From Bradyrhizobium sp. ORS 278 (lineage in GTDB: Bacteria > Pseudomonadota > Alphaproteobacteria > Rhizobiales > Xanthobacteraceae), in contig NC_009445.1 in the NCBI RefSeq assembly GCF_000026145.1, positions 6,106,501-6,170,500 of the forward strand: 64,000 bases of DNA. The letters are read 5' to 3'. The translations under genes were made by a program, and so were the position numbers. Shown here piece by piece: positions 36,633-45,103 of the stretch. The notes below the pieces were generated by a model. It ran no database searches, had not been told where the DNA came from, and worked only from the letters and a program-made list of their open reading frames with translations. Each line of letters begins with the position of its first letter. The first letter of the stretch is position 1.

Positions 36633-38324
36633 TCACTTCGCCGCCACGAAGAAGAAATCCTCGCGGCCCGGCGGCGAGCCGTAGGTGAAGGGCTGCTGCT
36701 GATGCTGTGTGGCCGCCCAGACGTCGTCGCGGACGATGTCGAACAGTTTGCGGATCTCGACCCTGGGCTCCTTGATGTCCTTGGCCAGCGCGGTCGCGAA
36801 CGGGCTGTTGGTGCCGTTGCCGTCGAGCGCGGTGGCGCCGTGCTTGGCGGCGTAGACCACCATCATGCCGGCGCCCGGCTCGATGTTGGAGAAGCCCTTG
36901 TCGACGAGCTTCAGCGCCAGCGTCTGCTTCATCGTCGGCGCGAACGGATTGTCCCGGCAGGCATCGAGAATGACGAGACGCAGCTTGCGCGCGGCGCCGA
37001 CCGCGGCCAGCACCTGCTCCAGCGCGACCGCCTCCGTCTCCGCGTCCTTGTCGGCCGCAAGCCTTGCATCGACCGGAACCAGATAGTTGACGCCGCCGAT
37101 CTCGAAGCCGTGGCCGGCGTAGTAGACCACCGCCCAGTCGGCCTTCTCGGCCTCGGCCTCGAAGCTGCGCAGCGCCTCGAAGAACTTGTCGCGCGACAGG
37201 TCGTTGGCGAGCGTGACCGACTGGAAGCCGAGGCCGCGCAAGGTGTCGGCGATCAGCTTGGCGTCGCGCGGCGGGTTCGGCAGCGCGGGCACGGATTTGT
37301 AGTCGCCATTGCCGACCACCAGGGCAACCCGACGCACCGTTGCGGCGGCGCCCGGGCCCTGCGGGCTCAGCGCCGCGAGCCGGTCCTGTGCCAGCTTGCG
37401 CGCGTTCACCACGTCGATCTCGTCGAACGGCGTCAGCGCGAACGCCGCCGAACGGTAGTCGGCGCGCGCCTGGGCGAGATCACGCCGGCGCTCGAACAGC
37501 TGGCCGCGATCGGCATGGGCGCGGACATTGTTGGGGTTGAGCGCCAGCACGGTGTTCAGGTCCTTCAGCGCGGCGCCAAGATCGCCCTTGGCGATGAAGG
37601 CCTCGGCGCGGCTGTTCAGCGCGTATTGCGATTTGGACAGGCTGGCGAGCACGGCGTTGCAGTTGGCGATGGCGTCGTCGAACTTGCCCATCGCGTTGAA
37701 CGCGTCGCAGCGATAGGTCGCCGCCTGGGTCGATTCGGGATCGATCTTGTCGGCCTCGGCGAAGTCGGCCAACGCGCCCTCGAAATCCTTCATCATCGCC
37801 CGCACCCGGCCGCGGTTGGCCCTGGCGACATACATCGTGGGCGATATCCGGACCGCGGCGTTGAAATCATCGAGCGCGCTCTGCAGCGCGCCGCGTCGCA
37901 AGAAGATCACGCCGCGGTTGTTGTAGGGAGCGGCATAGTTCGACCGCTTCTGCAACGCCACCGCATAATCGGCGATGGCGAGGTCATCCTGGCCCTTGCG
38001 CCAATAGGCGACGCCGCGCCGGTCGTAGAGACCGGCATTGTCCGGATCGGCGGCGATCGCACCGGTCAGGGCGCTGATCGCCTTGTCGTAGTCGCGCCTG
38101 CTGATCGCGGCGTTGCCGCGCACTTCGAGTGCGGCGGCAAGGTCCTTGCCGGTCAGGTTGCCGCTGGCGAGCAGCCGCTCGCAGGCATCCAGCCGCGGCG
38201 GGGCGGGGCTATTGCCGTCCGCCGATCGGTTGCGGCAGTTGACGAGGTCGTCGGACAGGAGCGGGCCGGCGGCAACCGGCGCGGCGAAAACAAGCAGGAG
38301 CAGCAGCGAGGCAAGGCGGGACAT
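36633..38324 (-). CDS. Secreted TPR-caspase-like (peptidase C14) protein
   Basis: A signal peptide (MSRLASLLLLLVFAAPVAAG) is followed by about six tetratricopeptide repeats (residues about 55-300; for example DNAGLYDRRGVAYWRKGQDD and YNNRGVIFLRRGALQSALDD). A C-terminal caspase domain (about 325-560) has the catalytic pair His405 (VVYYAGHG) and Cys456 (VILDACRDNPF). Its core is strikingly like that of the caspase-like protein at 19.2 kb, but the helper domain is at the other end and is TPR rather than coiled coil. TPRs suggest recruitment of partner proteins in the periplasm. It is a single gene facing leftward into the repeat cluster and divergent from msrA. Confidence 0.87.
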   Translation of the reverse strand: MSRLASLLLLLVFAAPVAAGPLLSDDLVNCRNRSADGNSPAPPRLDACERLLASGNLTGKDLAAALEVRGNAAISRRDYDKAISALTGAIAADPDNAGLYDRRGVAYWRKGQDDLAIADYAVALQKRSNYAAPYNNRGVIFLRRGALQSALDDFNAAVRISPTMYVARANRGRVRAMMKDFEGALADFAEADKIDPESTQAATYRCDAFNAMGKFDDAIANCNAVLASLSKSQYALNSRAEAFIAKGDLGAALKDLNTVLALNPNNVRAHADRGQLFERRRDLAQARADYRSAAFALTPFDEIDVVNARKLAQDRLAALSPQGPGAAATVRRVALVVGNGDYKSVPALPNPPRDAKLIADTLRGLGFQSVTLANDLSRDKFFEALRSFEAEAEKADWAVVYYAGHGFEIGGVNYLVPVDARLAADKDAETEAVALEQVLAAVGAARKLRLVILDACRDNPFAPTMKQTLALKLVDKGFSNIEPGAGMMVVYAAKHGATALDGNGTNSPFATALAKDIKEPRVEIRKLFDIVRDDVWAATQHQQQPFTYGSPPGREDFFFVAAK

Positions 38325-38565
38325 CGGGGCGGCGGATCTCGATCGGAGCTGTGGACGTCGATTGGTCGAACGAATAGCGCTCCGGTTCGAGCAGGGCCAG
38401 CGGGCCGGGCACTGGTGCCCGCCGCGGGGAGCGACCGGCGTTCACGCAGTCGTGTGGCCGGCCCCGTAACGCCGCCGGGGATGCAACGTATCTTGCGACA
38501 CAGGATCGGCCGGGCCAGTCTTTCGGCCGGCAAAACGAGACAGACAACCAGACCGAGGATCGAAC

Positions 38566-39282
38566 ATGCGCCTCACCCGCTCCCATTTCATCAAGACAGC
38601 CGTGCTCGGCGCCCTCGCGGTGGCCGGGATCCTGGCCTGGCAGCCGCTGCATGCCGCCGAAGAGGCGGTCGTGATCCCGCCGCCGGCGCAGGACCAGCCG
38701 GCCAGTGACGGTCTCGAAACCGCGGTTGTCGCCGGCGGCTGCTTCTGGGGCGTCCAGGGCGTCTACCAGCACACCGCCGGCGTGATCAGCGCGGTGTCAG
38801 GCTATGCCGGCGGCACCAAGGCGACGGCCGACTATCGCACAGTGTCGACCGGCAGCACGGGACATGCCGAGTCGGTGCAGATCAAGTTCGACCCGAAGAA
38901 GGTTTCCTACGGCAAGATCCTGCAGATCTTCTTCTCCGTGGTGCATGACCCGACGCAGCTGAACCGCCAGGGCCCCGACACCGGCACGCAATATCGCTCC
39001 GCGATCTTCACGACGTCCGAGACGCAGAAGAAGGTCGCCGAGGCCTATATCGCCCAGCTCGACAAGGCCAAGGTGTTCGGCAAGCCGATCGTCACCAAGG
39101 TCGGCAAGCTCGAGGCGTTCTACCCGGCTGAGGACTATCACCAGGACTACCTGACGCTGCACCCGAACCAGCCCTATATTGCCTACAACGACCTGCCGAA
39201 GATCGACAATCTGAAGAAGATCTTCGCCGAGAACTACATCGACAAGCCGACGCTGGTCAGGGACGCCAAGGCGACGAATTGA
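38566..39282 (+). CDS. msrA: Exported peptide-methionine (S)-S-oxide reductase MsrA
   Basis: MsrA repairs the S-epimer of methionine sulfoxide. The catalytic motif GGCFWG has Cys59, followed by [12 protein letters not shown], the [20 protein letters not shown] core and the [14 protein letters not shown] end. Residues 1-30 ([20 protein letters not shown]...) form a signal sequence or anchor, so this copy acts in the periplasm, unlike standard cytosolic MsrA. The ATG has GAGGATC upstream. It lies 70 bp before msrB. Confidence 0.96.
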   Translation: MRLTRSHFIKTAVLGALAVAGILAWQPLHAAEEAVVIPPPAQDQPASDGLETAVVAGGCFWGVQGVYQHTAGVISAVSGYAGGTKATADYRTVSTGSTGHAESVQIKFDPKKVSYGKILQIFFSVVHDPTQLNRQGPDTGTQYRSAIFTTSETQKKVAEAYIAQLDKAKVFGKPIVTKVGKLEAFYPAEDYHQDYLTLHPNQPYIAYNDLPKIDNLKKIFAENYIDKPTLVRDAKATN

Positions 39283-39352
39283 GCGCCGCCTCCTGCCCGA
39301 TCAGCACAACGACAGGGGTGGATCACTTTGGGTCCGCCGGAGGAACGAAGAG

Positions 39353-39763
39353 ATGAGCGACACGAAAACCAGCGACAAGGTCGTCAAGAGCGAGGCCGAG
39401 TGGCGCAAGGACCTGACGCCGATGCAGTACGCCGTGCTGCGCGAAAAGGCGACCGAGCGCCCGTTTTCGGGCGAATATGAGCACGAGCACCGCGCGGGCA
39501 CCTATGTCTGCGCCGGCTGCGGCCAGACGCTGTTCGAGTCCGATGCCAAGTTCGATTCCGGCTGCGGCTGGCCGAGCTTCACCCAGCCGGCGGCCGAGAG
39601 CCACATCGACGAGGAGACCGACTATACCCATGGCATGGTTCGCACCGAGGTGCTGTGCTCGAAATGCTCGGGCCATCTCGGCCACGTCTTCCCGGACGGG
39701 CCCGGACCGACCGGTCTGCGCTACTGCATCAACTCGGCGGCACTGAAACTGAAGCCGCGCTGA
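39353..39763 (+). CDS. msrB: Peptide-methionine (R)-S-oxide reductase MsrB
   Basis: MsrB repairs the R-epimer. The 136-residue protein has the zinc-binding pairs CAGC and CSKC, the SGCGWPSF substrate motif and the catalytic Cys in [10 protein letters not shown]. No signal peptide is present, so it is cytosolic although its neighbour MsrA is exported. It is likely co-transcribed with msrA. Confidence 0.97.
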   Translation: MSDTKTSDKVVKSEAEWRKDLTPMQYAVLREKATERPFSGEYEHEHRAGTYVCAGCGQTLFESDAKFDSGCGWPSFTQPAAESHIDEETDYTHGMVRTEVLCSKCSGHLGHVFPDGPGPTGLRYCINSAALKLKPR

Positions 39764-40167
39764 GCCACTTCCGCTCGCCCTCCGGTACCGTTCCGTTGAT
39801 GGTATCGGAGGGCCTGCATGGCCCTGAAGGAGGGGCGCGACGGGTCAAAATCAGCCACAGCACGCCAGATTTTCGCTGAGCGCATGCGGCTCCCCTGCAT
39901 TCACAAGTTGCAGAGCAATTAAGTTATTGAAAATATGGGATATTTGAAACGAGCTCTGGGCAACCCGGATTTACGATGTGACCGGGCGGGATTCGCATTT
40001 CTGTCAAATCGGCCTATATTAGGGTCCGTAACTGACATGCAGGGCTGGGCCGCCTGGAGCGGCAAGATGACCGCCCTCCACACCCGCAATCGCTGGCGTC
40101 ATTGCCAAGCTTGATCGTTCGAAAGCTCGCGTCAGCGCTCTTAGCCGACAAGAAGAGGTCTCAGACC
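39764..40167. other. Intergenic region msrB / hypothetical gene
   Basis: GCCCTCCGGTACC (39777-39789) and GGTATCGGAGGGC (39801-39813) form a near-perfect hairpin 14 bp after msrB, a probable transcript end although no T-run follows. Further on, 39905-39960 is AT-rich and may hold the promoter of the next gene. No gene is seen. Confidence 0.45.
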
Positions 40168-40452
40168 ATGCGTCCAATGCGTCCGTTCAACTTCAACACC
40201 TCTGCCGAACTGTTTCCCGCCGCCATTCGCAAGAAGAAGCGGGCGGGCTTCGCCTATCGGCGGTTCGGCACCGCGGCCGAAGCCGTGCGCTTCGCCATGG
40301 AGGAGTTGCCGGCGGACTCGCTGAATGGCGCCTATCTGCAGGTCGAGGAGGCCCGGTTCGACCAGAACGGCATCCGCACCCTGTATGAGAGCGAGGCGTT
40401 CCCGCTGCCGCGCCGCGCGGTGGACAAGGCGCCCGACGCCGATGCCGCCTGA
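40168..40452 (+). CDS. Conserved-looking hypothetical protein (94 aa)
   Basis: ATG at 40168 has AGAGGTC upstream. The product reads MRPMRPFNFNTSAELFPAAI, then a basic stretch (RKKKRAGFAYRRFGTAAEAV) and a compact alpha/beta-like remainder (RFAMEELPADSLNGAYLQVE, RFDQNGIRTLYESEAFPLPR). There is no signal or membrane segment. The FxxAAEAVRFAMEEL pattern resembles small rhizobial proteins of unknown role. An intrinsic terminator follows 27 bp later, which supports an expressed gene. Confidence 0.7.
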   Translation: MRPMRPFNFNTSAELFPAAIRKKKRAGFAYRRFGTAAEAVRFAMEELPADSLNGAYLQVEEARFDQNGIRTLYESEAFPLPRRAVDKAPDADAA

Positions 40453-40478
40453 CGGCAGCCACATCATCCGACGACACC

Positions 40479-40508
40479 CTGCCCCGCCCAGCGCGGGGCA
40501 GTTTTTTT
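40479..40508 (+). terminator. Intrinsic terminator
   Basis: CTGCCCCGC (40479-40487) pairs with GCGGGGCAG (40493-40501) around a five-base loop and is followed directly by seven Ts. This is the clearest rho-independent terminator in the window. It closes the 94-aa gene and faces the convergent DUF4112 gene. Confidence 0.9.
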
Positions 40509-40540
40509 CTGGGGGTCCCTTTATCCGCTTTCGCGCGTTC

Positions 40541-41098
40541 TCACCGAGGCTGGGTATCCAGCCACCGCCGCAGGATCTTGGCGTTACGCATGTTGGCGCG
40601 GAACAGCACGTCGAAGGCATCGCCGGCCACCGGCACCATGCCGACCACACCCTCGACCGCGACATTGCCGAGCATGCGGGTGATGACGTGCCAGGGCGCA
40701 CCGAGCGCGCGGGCCTCGCGTACCAGCCACAGCGACAGCGCAGTCGCGATCAGGTCGCCAACCACCGGGATCAGGCCGATGATGCCGTCGAGGCCGTAGC
40801 GGATATTGGTGCCGGGCACGACGAAGGCGACGTCGAGCAGCTTCGCCACCGCCTCGAGCCGGGCGATCCGCTGCTCGCGCGTCAGATTGCCGAACGGGTT
40901 GGCGCCCTGAAAGTCGAAGCGCACGCCGCCGGGGCCGACGAAGGCGGCGTTGAACGAGGACCGGAACGGCCCTTGCGGGATTTCCCGTCCGTCCTGGTCG
41001 ATGATCGGCCCGCGCGCCTCCTTGGCGTCGAAATGCGCCTGCTGGGCACGTCCGGCTGTCCGGCGGGGGGAATTGGAGCTCTGGTTTTGCATGGCCAT
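40541..41098 (-). CDS. DUF4112 domain protein
   Basis: The core LEAVAKLLDVAFVVPGTNIR, YGLDGIIGLIPVVGDLIATA and VAVEGVVGMVPVAGDAFDVL is the DUF4112 signature, with glycine-rich amphipathic membrane segments on both sides of LSLWLVREARALGAPWHVIT. Function is unknown. The N-terminal 70 residues are hydrophilic. The start could be ATG 41098 or 41092; neither has a clear ribosome site. It is convergent with the terminator-closed gene upstream. Confidence 0.85.
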   Translation of the reverse strand: MAMQNQSSNSPRRTAGRAQQAHFDAKEARGPIIDQDGREIPQGPFRSSFNAAFVGPGGVRFDFQGANPFGNLTREQRIARLEAVAKLLDVAFVVPGTNIRYGLDGIIGLIPVVGDLIATALSLWLVREARALGAPWHVITRMLGNVAVEGVVGMVPVAGDAFDVLFRANMRNAKILRRWLDTQPR

Positions 41099-41152
41099 GA
41101 GATGGCAACGCGCGAGGCAGGCCACAAGTTGCGTCGAACCGCCGCCGGGCCG

Positions 41153-42112
41153 TTAACGTCCCCGCGCTGCAGTGGGGGTCAGCCCGAAGCGGCGGCGGAA
41201 GCAGCGGTTGAAATAGGACAGGTCGTTGAAGCCGCAGGCAAAGGCGATATCGCTGACGCGGCGCTCGCCGTCGGCGAGCAGGTCCATTGCCCTGCGCAGC
41301 CGGAGCTCGTTGAGCCGGGCGGAGAAGCTCGCCCCGGCCTCGTAGAGCAGATCGTTGACATAGCGCTCCGACAGTCCCGCGGCCGTCGCCAGCTTCTGCG
41401 CCGAGAAATCCGGCTCGGCGAAGCGCTCGTTCAGGATCGCGAGCACGCCACTCAGGCGAACGCTGCGCAGGCCACCGCGCCGGGCCTTATGCATCACCTC
41501 GCCGCGCACGCCGAGGCCGAGCGCGACCAGATCGAGCAGATGCTGCGCAACGGCTGTGCCCGCCTCGTCGGCCGCAGTCGGACGCGCGAGCAGCAGCTCG
41601 CTGTAGTCCATCGCCAGCGACAGCGCGCCGCCCGGCTCCAACTCCCGGCCGACCAGATCGTCGACACCGGGCACCATCGAGCGCAGCGTCACCATCGGCA
41701 GATGCACGTTGACGAAGCGCTTGTGGCTCGCACCATCGGCGCTGAAGAACGGCTCGTCGAGCTTGAGCAGCACCATCGCGCCGGGGCGCAGAACGAACTC
41801 GCGGCCCCGATGAACGACCATCGCCTCGCGGTGGCCCGCGTTGCGCGCCAGACAATAGCGATCGTCATTGGTGGCGAGCACTTGGCGCCGTTCGCGCCTC
41901 ACCCGCGTAAAAGTGCCGTCGCAGCGGCCGAGAAGCGTCGTGCCGATGTGGATGGCGTTCATCGCAGCGCGAAACGGCACGTCCTCGGCGGGATCGAGCT
42001 CACCGGTGTTGGAGAAATGCTCGAACAATTCCGCAAAGCACAAGAAGCGCTGCCTGTCGTCGAGCGCCTTCGGCAGCATGTCGGTAGACAGCATTTTCCT
42101 GACGATGGTCAT
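41153..42112 (-). CDS. AraC-family transcriptional regulator
   Basis: The C-terminal 100 residues hold two helix-turn-helices: SAQKLATAAGLSERYVNDLL and VSDIAFACGFNDLSYFNRCF, followed by the invariant RRFGLTPTAAR. The N-terminal part (about 30-200) resembles the AraC_binding_2 domain (GTFTRVRRERRQVLATNDDR; HRGREFVLRPGAMVLLKLDE). Such regulators usually sense small aromatic or fatty molecules; the ligand here is unknown. The gene is monocistronic, 54 bp before the DUF4112 gene on the same strand. Confidence 0.9.
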   Translation of the reverse strand: MTIVRKMLSTDMLPKALDDRQRFLCFAELFEHFSNTGELDPAEDVPFRAAMNAIHIGTTLLGRCDGTFTRVRRERRQVLATNDDRYCLARNAGHREAMVVHRGREFVLRPGAMVLLKLDEPFFSADGASHKRFVNVHLPMVTLRSMVPGVDDLVGRELEPGGALSLAMDYSELLLARPTAADEAGTAVAQHLLDLVALGLGVRGEVMHKARRGGLRSVRLSGVLAILNERFAEPDFSAQKLATAAGLSERYVNDLLYEAGASFSARLNELRLRRAMDLLADGERRVSDIAFACGFNDLSYFNRCFRRRFGLTPTAARGR

Positions 42113-42371
42113 CGAAATCTGATCCGGAAAAATGAAAAGCCAAAAGCAACGCGATCAATGTGGCAGCGGCGGGATGAACGGCCGCTGAAAGATCAAGGGC
42201 CGGCAAAGCCGGGGTCAGAGCGCCGACCAGTCCAAATCATGCAGCCCTCGATGCTGATGAGTCCAAGACGACGGCCGGAGGTTCAACTACGGATGCCGAC
42301 GGACGCACGCCAGCATGCATGCGGCCTCCATCCAACCCAATCGATAGCTATCAGTGCGAGGAGAGATCGAG

Positions 42372-42617
42372 ATGACCATGTCTTCCGCTGCCCGCAAACT
42401 CGGCCTCGGCGCCGCCCTCACGGCCGGCATCGGGATCGGCTACGCCCTCGGCGCGCAGCCGCACATGACCGAGAGCATCACGCTGCTGCAATCCGCGCGG
42501 GCCGAGCTGGTGCAGGCCACCCCGAACAAAGGCGGCCACCGCGAGCGCGCGATCGGGCTGATCGACCAGGCGATCGCCGAGGTTCGCGCCGGCATCGCCT
42601 TTGCGGCTGGCGGCTAG
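42372..42617 (+). CDS. Small exported or membrane-anchored hypothetical protein (81 aa)
   Basis: GAGGAGAG lies at ideal spacing before ATG 42372. The product has an N-terminal hydrophobic stretch (LGLGAALTAGIGIGYALGAQ) and a helical remainder (ESITLLQSARAELVQATPNK; GHRERAIGLIDQAIAEVRAG) of the kind seen in small proteins with a 'GGHR..AI..ID.AI..V..GI' helix, common in proteobacterial periplasmic proteins. Function is unknown. It is followed 30 bp later by another exported small protein. Confidence 0.75.
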   Translation: MTMSSAARKLGLGAALTAGIGIGYALGAQPHMTESITLLQSARAELVQATPNKGGHRERAIGLIDQAIAEVRAGIAFAAGG

Positions 42618-42647
42618 CCGTTCACGATCAGACCAAGGAGATCAGCG

Positions 42648-42911
42648 ATGCGAACAATCCTTTCCAGCTCGCTCCTGTCGGCAAGCCTGATCCTGGGCGC
42701 CCTCACCGCCAGCGCATCGGCGATGCCGCTGGCGGTGATCGACACCGGATCGTCCGCTCACATCATTCAGGTCGCTGGCGGATGCGGCCGCGGCTTCCAT
42801 CGGGGCCCCTTTGGGGGCTGCCGGCGCAACTGGGCAAACCCCGCGGCTCACGCCTGTCCGCGGGGCTATCACATCGGGCCCGGCGGCGGCTGCCGTGGCA
42901 ATGGGAAATAG
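42648..42911 (+). CDS. GCG_CRPN-type small secreted protein (87 aa)
   Basis: A signal peptide (MRTILSSSLLSASLILGALT, cleavage after ASA) is followed by a Gly/Cys-rich mature part with GGCGRGFHRGPFGGCRRN and ACPRGYHIGPGGGCRGN. This is the GCG_CRPN pattern known from Bradyrhizobium small exported proteins, whose role is unknown. Four cysteines could form two disulphides. It is probably co-transcribed with the 81-aa gene upstream. Confidence 0.8.
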   Translation: MRTILSSSLLSASLILGALTASASAMPLAVIDTGSSAHIIQVAGGCGRGFHRGPFGGCRRNWANPAAHACPRGYHIGPGGGCRGNGK

Positions 42912-42934
42912 ACCGATCGGCTTGCCCGATTGCG

Positions 42935-43372
42935 TTACGCGGCCGGCGGCTCAGCGACCGCCGCCGGCAGCGGCTCCTCGACGAACCGGTGAACCAGCCA
43001 GGACGACACCGTCGCCGGGATGAAGCCGACCAGCCCATACAGGATCCACTGCAGGACGCCATATTCGGAGCCGTGCGAGGCATAGTTGAAGCCGGCGAGC
43101 AGGAAAGCGATGCCACCCACGATCAGCATCCGCAGCACCGGCCCGATCCGCCGGACGTGGAACAGGATATCGTCGATGGCGCACATCATCAGCGCCGGCA
43201 GGAAGCCGAACAGATAGGAGTATTGCAGCGAGGTGACGAACACCTTGAACAGCTTGGCGACCTCGCCCGCGTCGGTGTTGGCCCAGTAGCCGGACAGGTA
43301 GGTGGTCACCAGAAGCAGCGCGAAGCCGCCCAGCGCGGGGCCGATTGCGACGAAGATCAGATAACGCTTCAT
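42935..43372 (-). CDS. Four-helix membrane protein, DUF5413-like
   Basis: The product (145 residues) begins MKRYLIFVAIGPALGGFALL, with further membrane helices around LQYSYLFGFLPALMMCAIDD, VLRMLIVGGIAFLLAGFNYA and LYGLVGFIPATVSSWLVHRF. The pattern fits DUF5413 proteins of Bradyrhizobium. The start at 43370-43372 is set by GGAGG six bases upstream; the frame also has TTG two codons earlier. Function is unknown. It lies between a convergent secreted-protein gene and the large unknown upstream of it on the same strand. Confidence 0.75.
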   Translation of the reverse strand: MKRYLIFVAIGPALGGFALLLVTTYLSGYWANTDAGEVAKLFKVFVTSLQYSYLFGFLPALMMCAIDDILFHVRRIGPVLRMLIVGGIAFLLAGFNYASHGSEYGVLQWILYGLVGFIPATVSSWLVHRFVEEPLPAAVAEPPAA

Positions 43373-43426
43373 GCCCAACCTCCTGCCCCGCTCATCCGCC
43401 GACCGCGCGAGGCACCTGCCGTCCGG

Positions 43427-45067
43427 TCAGTCACCCCACACCGCGAAGGCGTCGTTGAACGCCCGCTCGCCGGGCGCTCCCTTCTCGATCGCGATGATCG
43501 CGCGGCGCTGATTGCTGTAGACCAGCGGAACGTCGAACCAGGAGCGCTCCTTGAGAAGCTGCACGTTGCGCGTCCGGTCGGCGTCGACGTTGGACAGGCC
43601 GACCAGGAAGAAGCCGTCGGTGACCTTCACGGCGAGACCCGCCAGCGGCGTGCCGCGCGCCTGCTCGTTGGACTTCATCAGGATGCCCGGCACGTTGCCG
43701 ACGCCGCCGCCGTCGAAATTCTGCGGCAGGATGAAGGTCAGCTCGGCCGTGTGGCTCGCCGGCAGGGAGGTATCGGTGTTGCGGCGGAACGACATCGTCA
43801 TCTTGAACTTGCGATCCGGGATTTCGATGTCGGCGCGCACGGCGATGTCGGCCTTCTGTGTGCCCGTGGCCTTGATCTGCTCGGTGCGCCAGACCACCGA
43901 GCCGAGATATTGCTTGCCCTTCGGGTCGGCCGGATCCTCGTCGTAGAGCACGACTTTCTGCGCCACCGGCGCGATCTGGTCCGACGATGGCGACTGGCCG
44001 ACACGGTCCGTGATCTTGGGCTTGCTAAGCGGCGCGGCAGTGTCCTTCGGCGCCTCGACTGTCGAGTTCGATTTGAACAGTCCGCTGACGGCGCCGACCA
44101 GCGGACGGCCCCAGAGGATGCCCGCGCCGACCAGGATCAGCACGATGCCGGCGGCGATGGCCGCCTTGAACGGGAAAGTCGAACCGCTGCGCTCGGACTT
44201 CTTCTTGGCCTCGCGCTCGCCGCCCGCCCGCGAACGGGCCGATGCGGTGGCCGGCACCGCGTAGCGCTCCGCCTCCTGAACCGATTCGTCGTAGGAATAG
44301 GCCGGCTCGGCAGGCAGCGGCGGACGGTCGTCATCGTCCTCGAGGCGATCGAGATCCGTCGCCGGAACGTTGGCGTAGGTCTTGCGCGCGGCGCGGTTGG
44401 CCTGCGCCGTGGCCTTGCCGAGATCATCGACGTCAGCGGTGATATCGCGGAAACCGCGCATCGAGGGCGTCGCGGCGGCCGAACCATTGGCATCGGGCGC
44501 GCGGCGCGGGGCAGCCGGACGCTCGCGCACCGGCGGCACGTCGGAGATACCGGCGGGGGTTGGCTGGGGCCGCAATGGCGTCGTGGGAGCGGCAGCGGGG
44601 GGCGGCGCCTCGGGGCGGACAGGACGCACCGGCTTGGAATCCGCCGGCTCGGGGCCGAGAGGCGGACGATCGTTCCGTGCAGCCGGTGCCGGTGCTGGCC
44701 GGGGTCGCGGAACTGGGGCTGTGGCCGGCTCGGGCGTCGCGCCGGGCTCAGCTGCGGGAGCCGCCGGAGCCTCCGGGTTGCGCGCGCCGGCCCGCCGGAG
44801 CGCATCGCCGGGACGGGCTGCACCGCTGGAGGCCCGCTGCGCCTCGCGGGCGCGCTGAGCCGCTTCCGCCTCGACCTTGCGTACCGCCTCCTCGAGCGAC
44901 AGCCGCTCGCGGGTGATCTCGGATTCGCTGAGCGGCGGCTGGACGCTGCGCAGCTGCGCGATCAGCGCCGCCCGAGCCCGCTCGTAAAGCGCGCGCCGGC
45001 TTTCGCCGGGAGCGTTGGGGTCCAATCCGGCAATGGCGCGGGCTATCAGCGGGTAGTAGTCGGCCAT
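43427..45067 (-). CDS. Conserved-type single-span membrane protein with long Pro/Ala-rich linker (unknown function)
   Basis: A folded N-terminal helix pair (MADYYPLIARAIAGLDPNAP; RRALYERARAALIAQLRSVQ) comes first. About 120 residues of Pro/Ala/Arg-rich disorder follow, then a short conserved-looking element (RGFRDITADVDDLGKATAQA), one membrane helix near residue 315 (FPFKAAIAAGIVLILVGAGI) and a folded periplasmic C-terminal domain of about 190 residues (VVLYDEDPADPKGKQYLGSV; GFFLVGLSNVDADRTRNVQL). The first block resembles an actinobacterial/rhizobial 'ALYERAR.AL..QLR' helix. It precedes purA's end by 36 bp on the same strand and may be co-transcribed. I do not recognise a function. Confidence 0.75.
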   Translation of the reverse strand: MADYYPLIARAIAGLDPNAPGESRRALYERARAALIAQLRSVQPPLSESEITRERLSLEEAVRKVEAEAAQRAREAQRASSGAARPGDALRRAGARNPEAPAAPAAEPGATPEPATAPVPRPRPAPAPAARNDRPPLGPEPADSKPVRPVRPEAPPPAAAPTTPLRPQPTPAGISDVPPVRERPAAPRRAPDANGSAAATPSMRGFRDITADVDDLGKATAQANRAARKTYANVPATDLDRLEDDDDRPPLPAEPAYSYDESVQEAERYAVPATASARSRAGGEREAKKKSERSGSTFPFKAAIAAGIVLILVGAGILWGRPLVGAVSGLFKSNSTVEAPKDTAAPLSKPKITDRVGQSPSSDQIAPVAQKVVLYDEDPADPKGKQYLGSVVWRTEQIKATGTQKADIAVRADIEIPDRKFKMTMSFRRNTDTSLPASHTAELTFILPQNFDGGGVGNVPGILMKSNEQARGTPLAGLAVKVTDGFFLVGLSNVDADRTRNVQLLKERSWFDVPLVYSNQRRAIIAIEKGAPGERAFNDAFAVWGD

Positions 45068-45103
45068 ATCAACTCAATTCGCGGGCTGCGCTGTCGGGTC
45101 CCC

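Noticed and set aside
36411..38708. A 765-residue open frame antisense to the TPR-caspase gene
   Set aside because: It crosses repeats and a well-defined gene on the other strand; no ribosome site or family.
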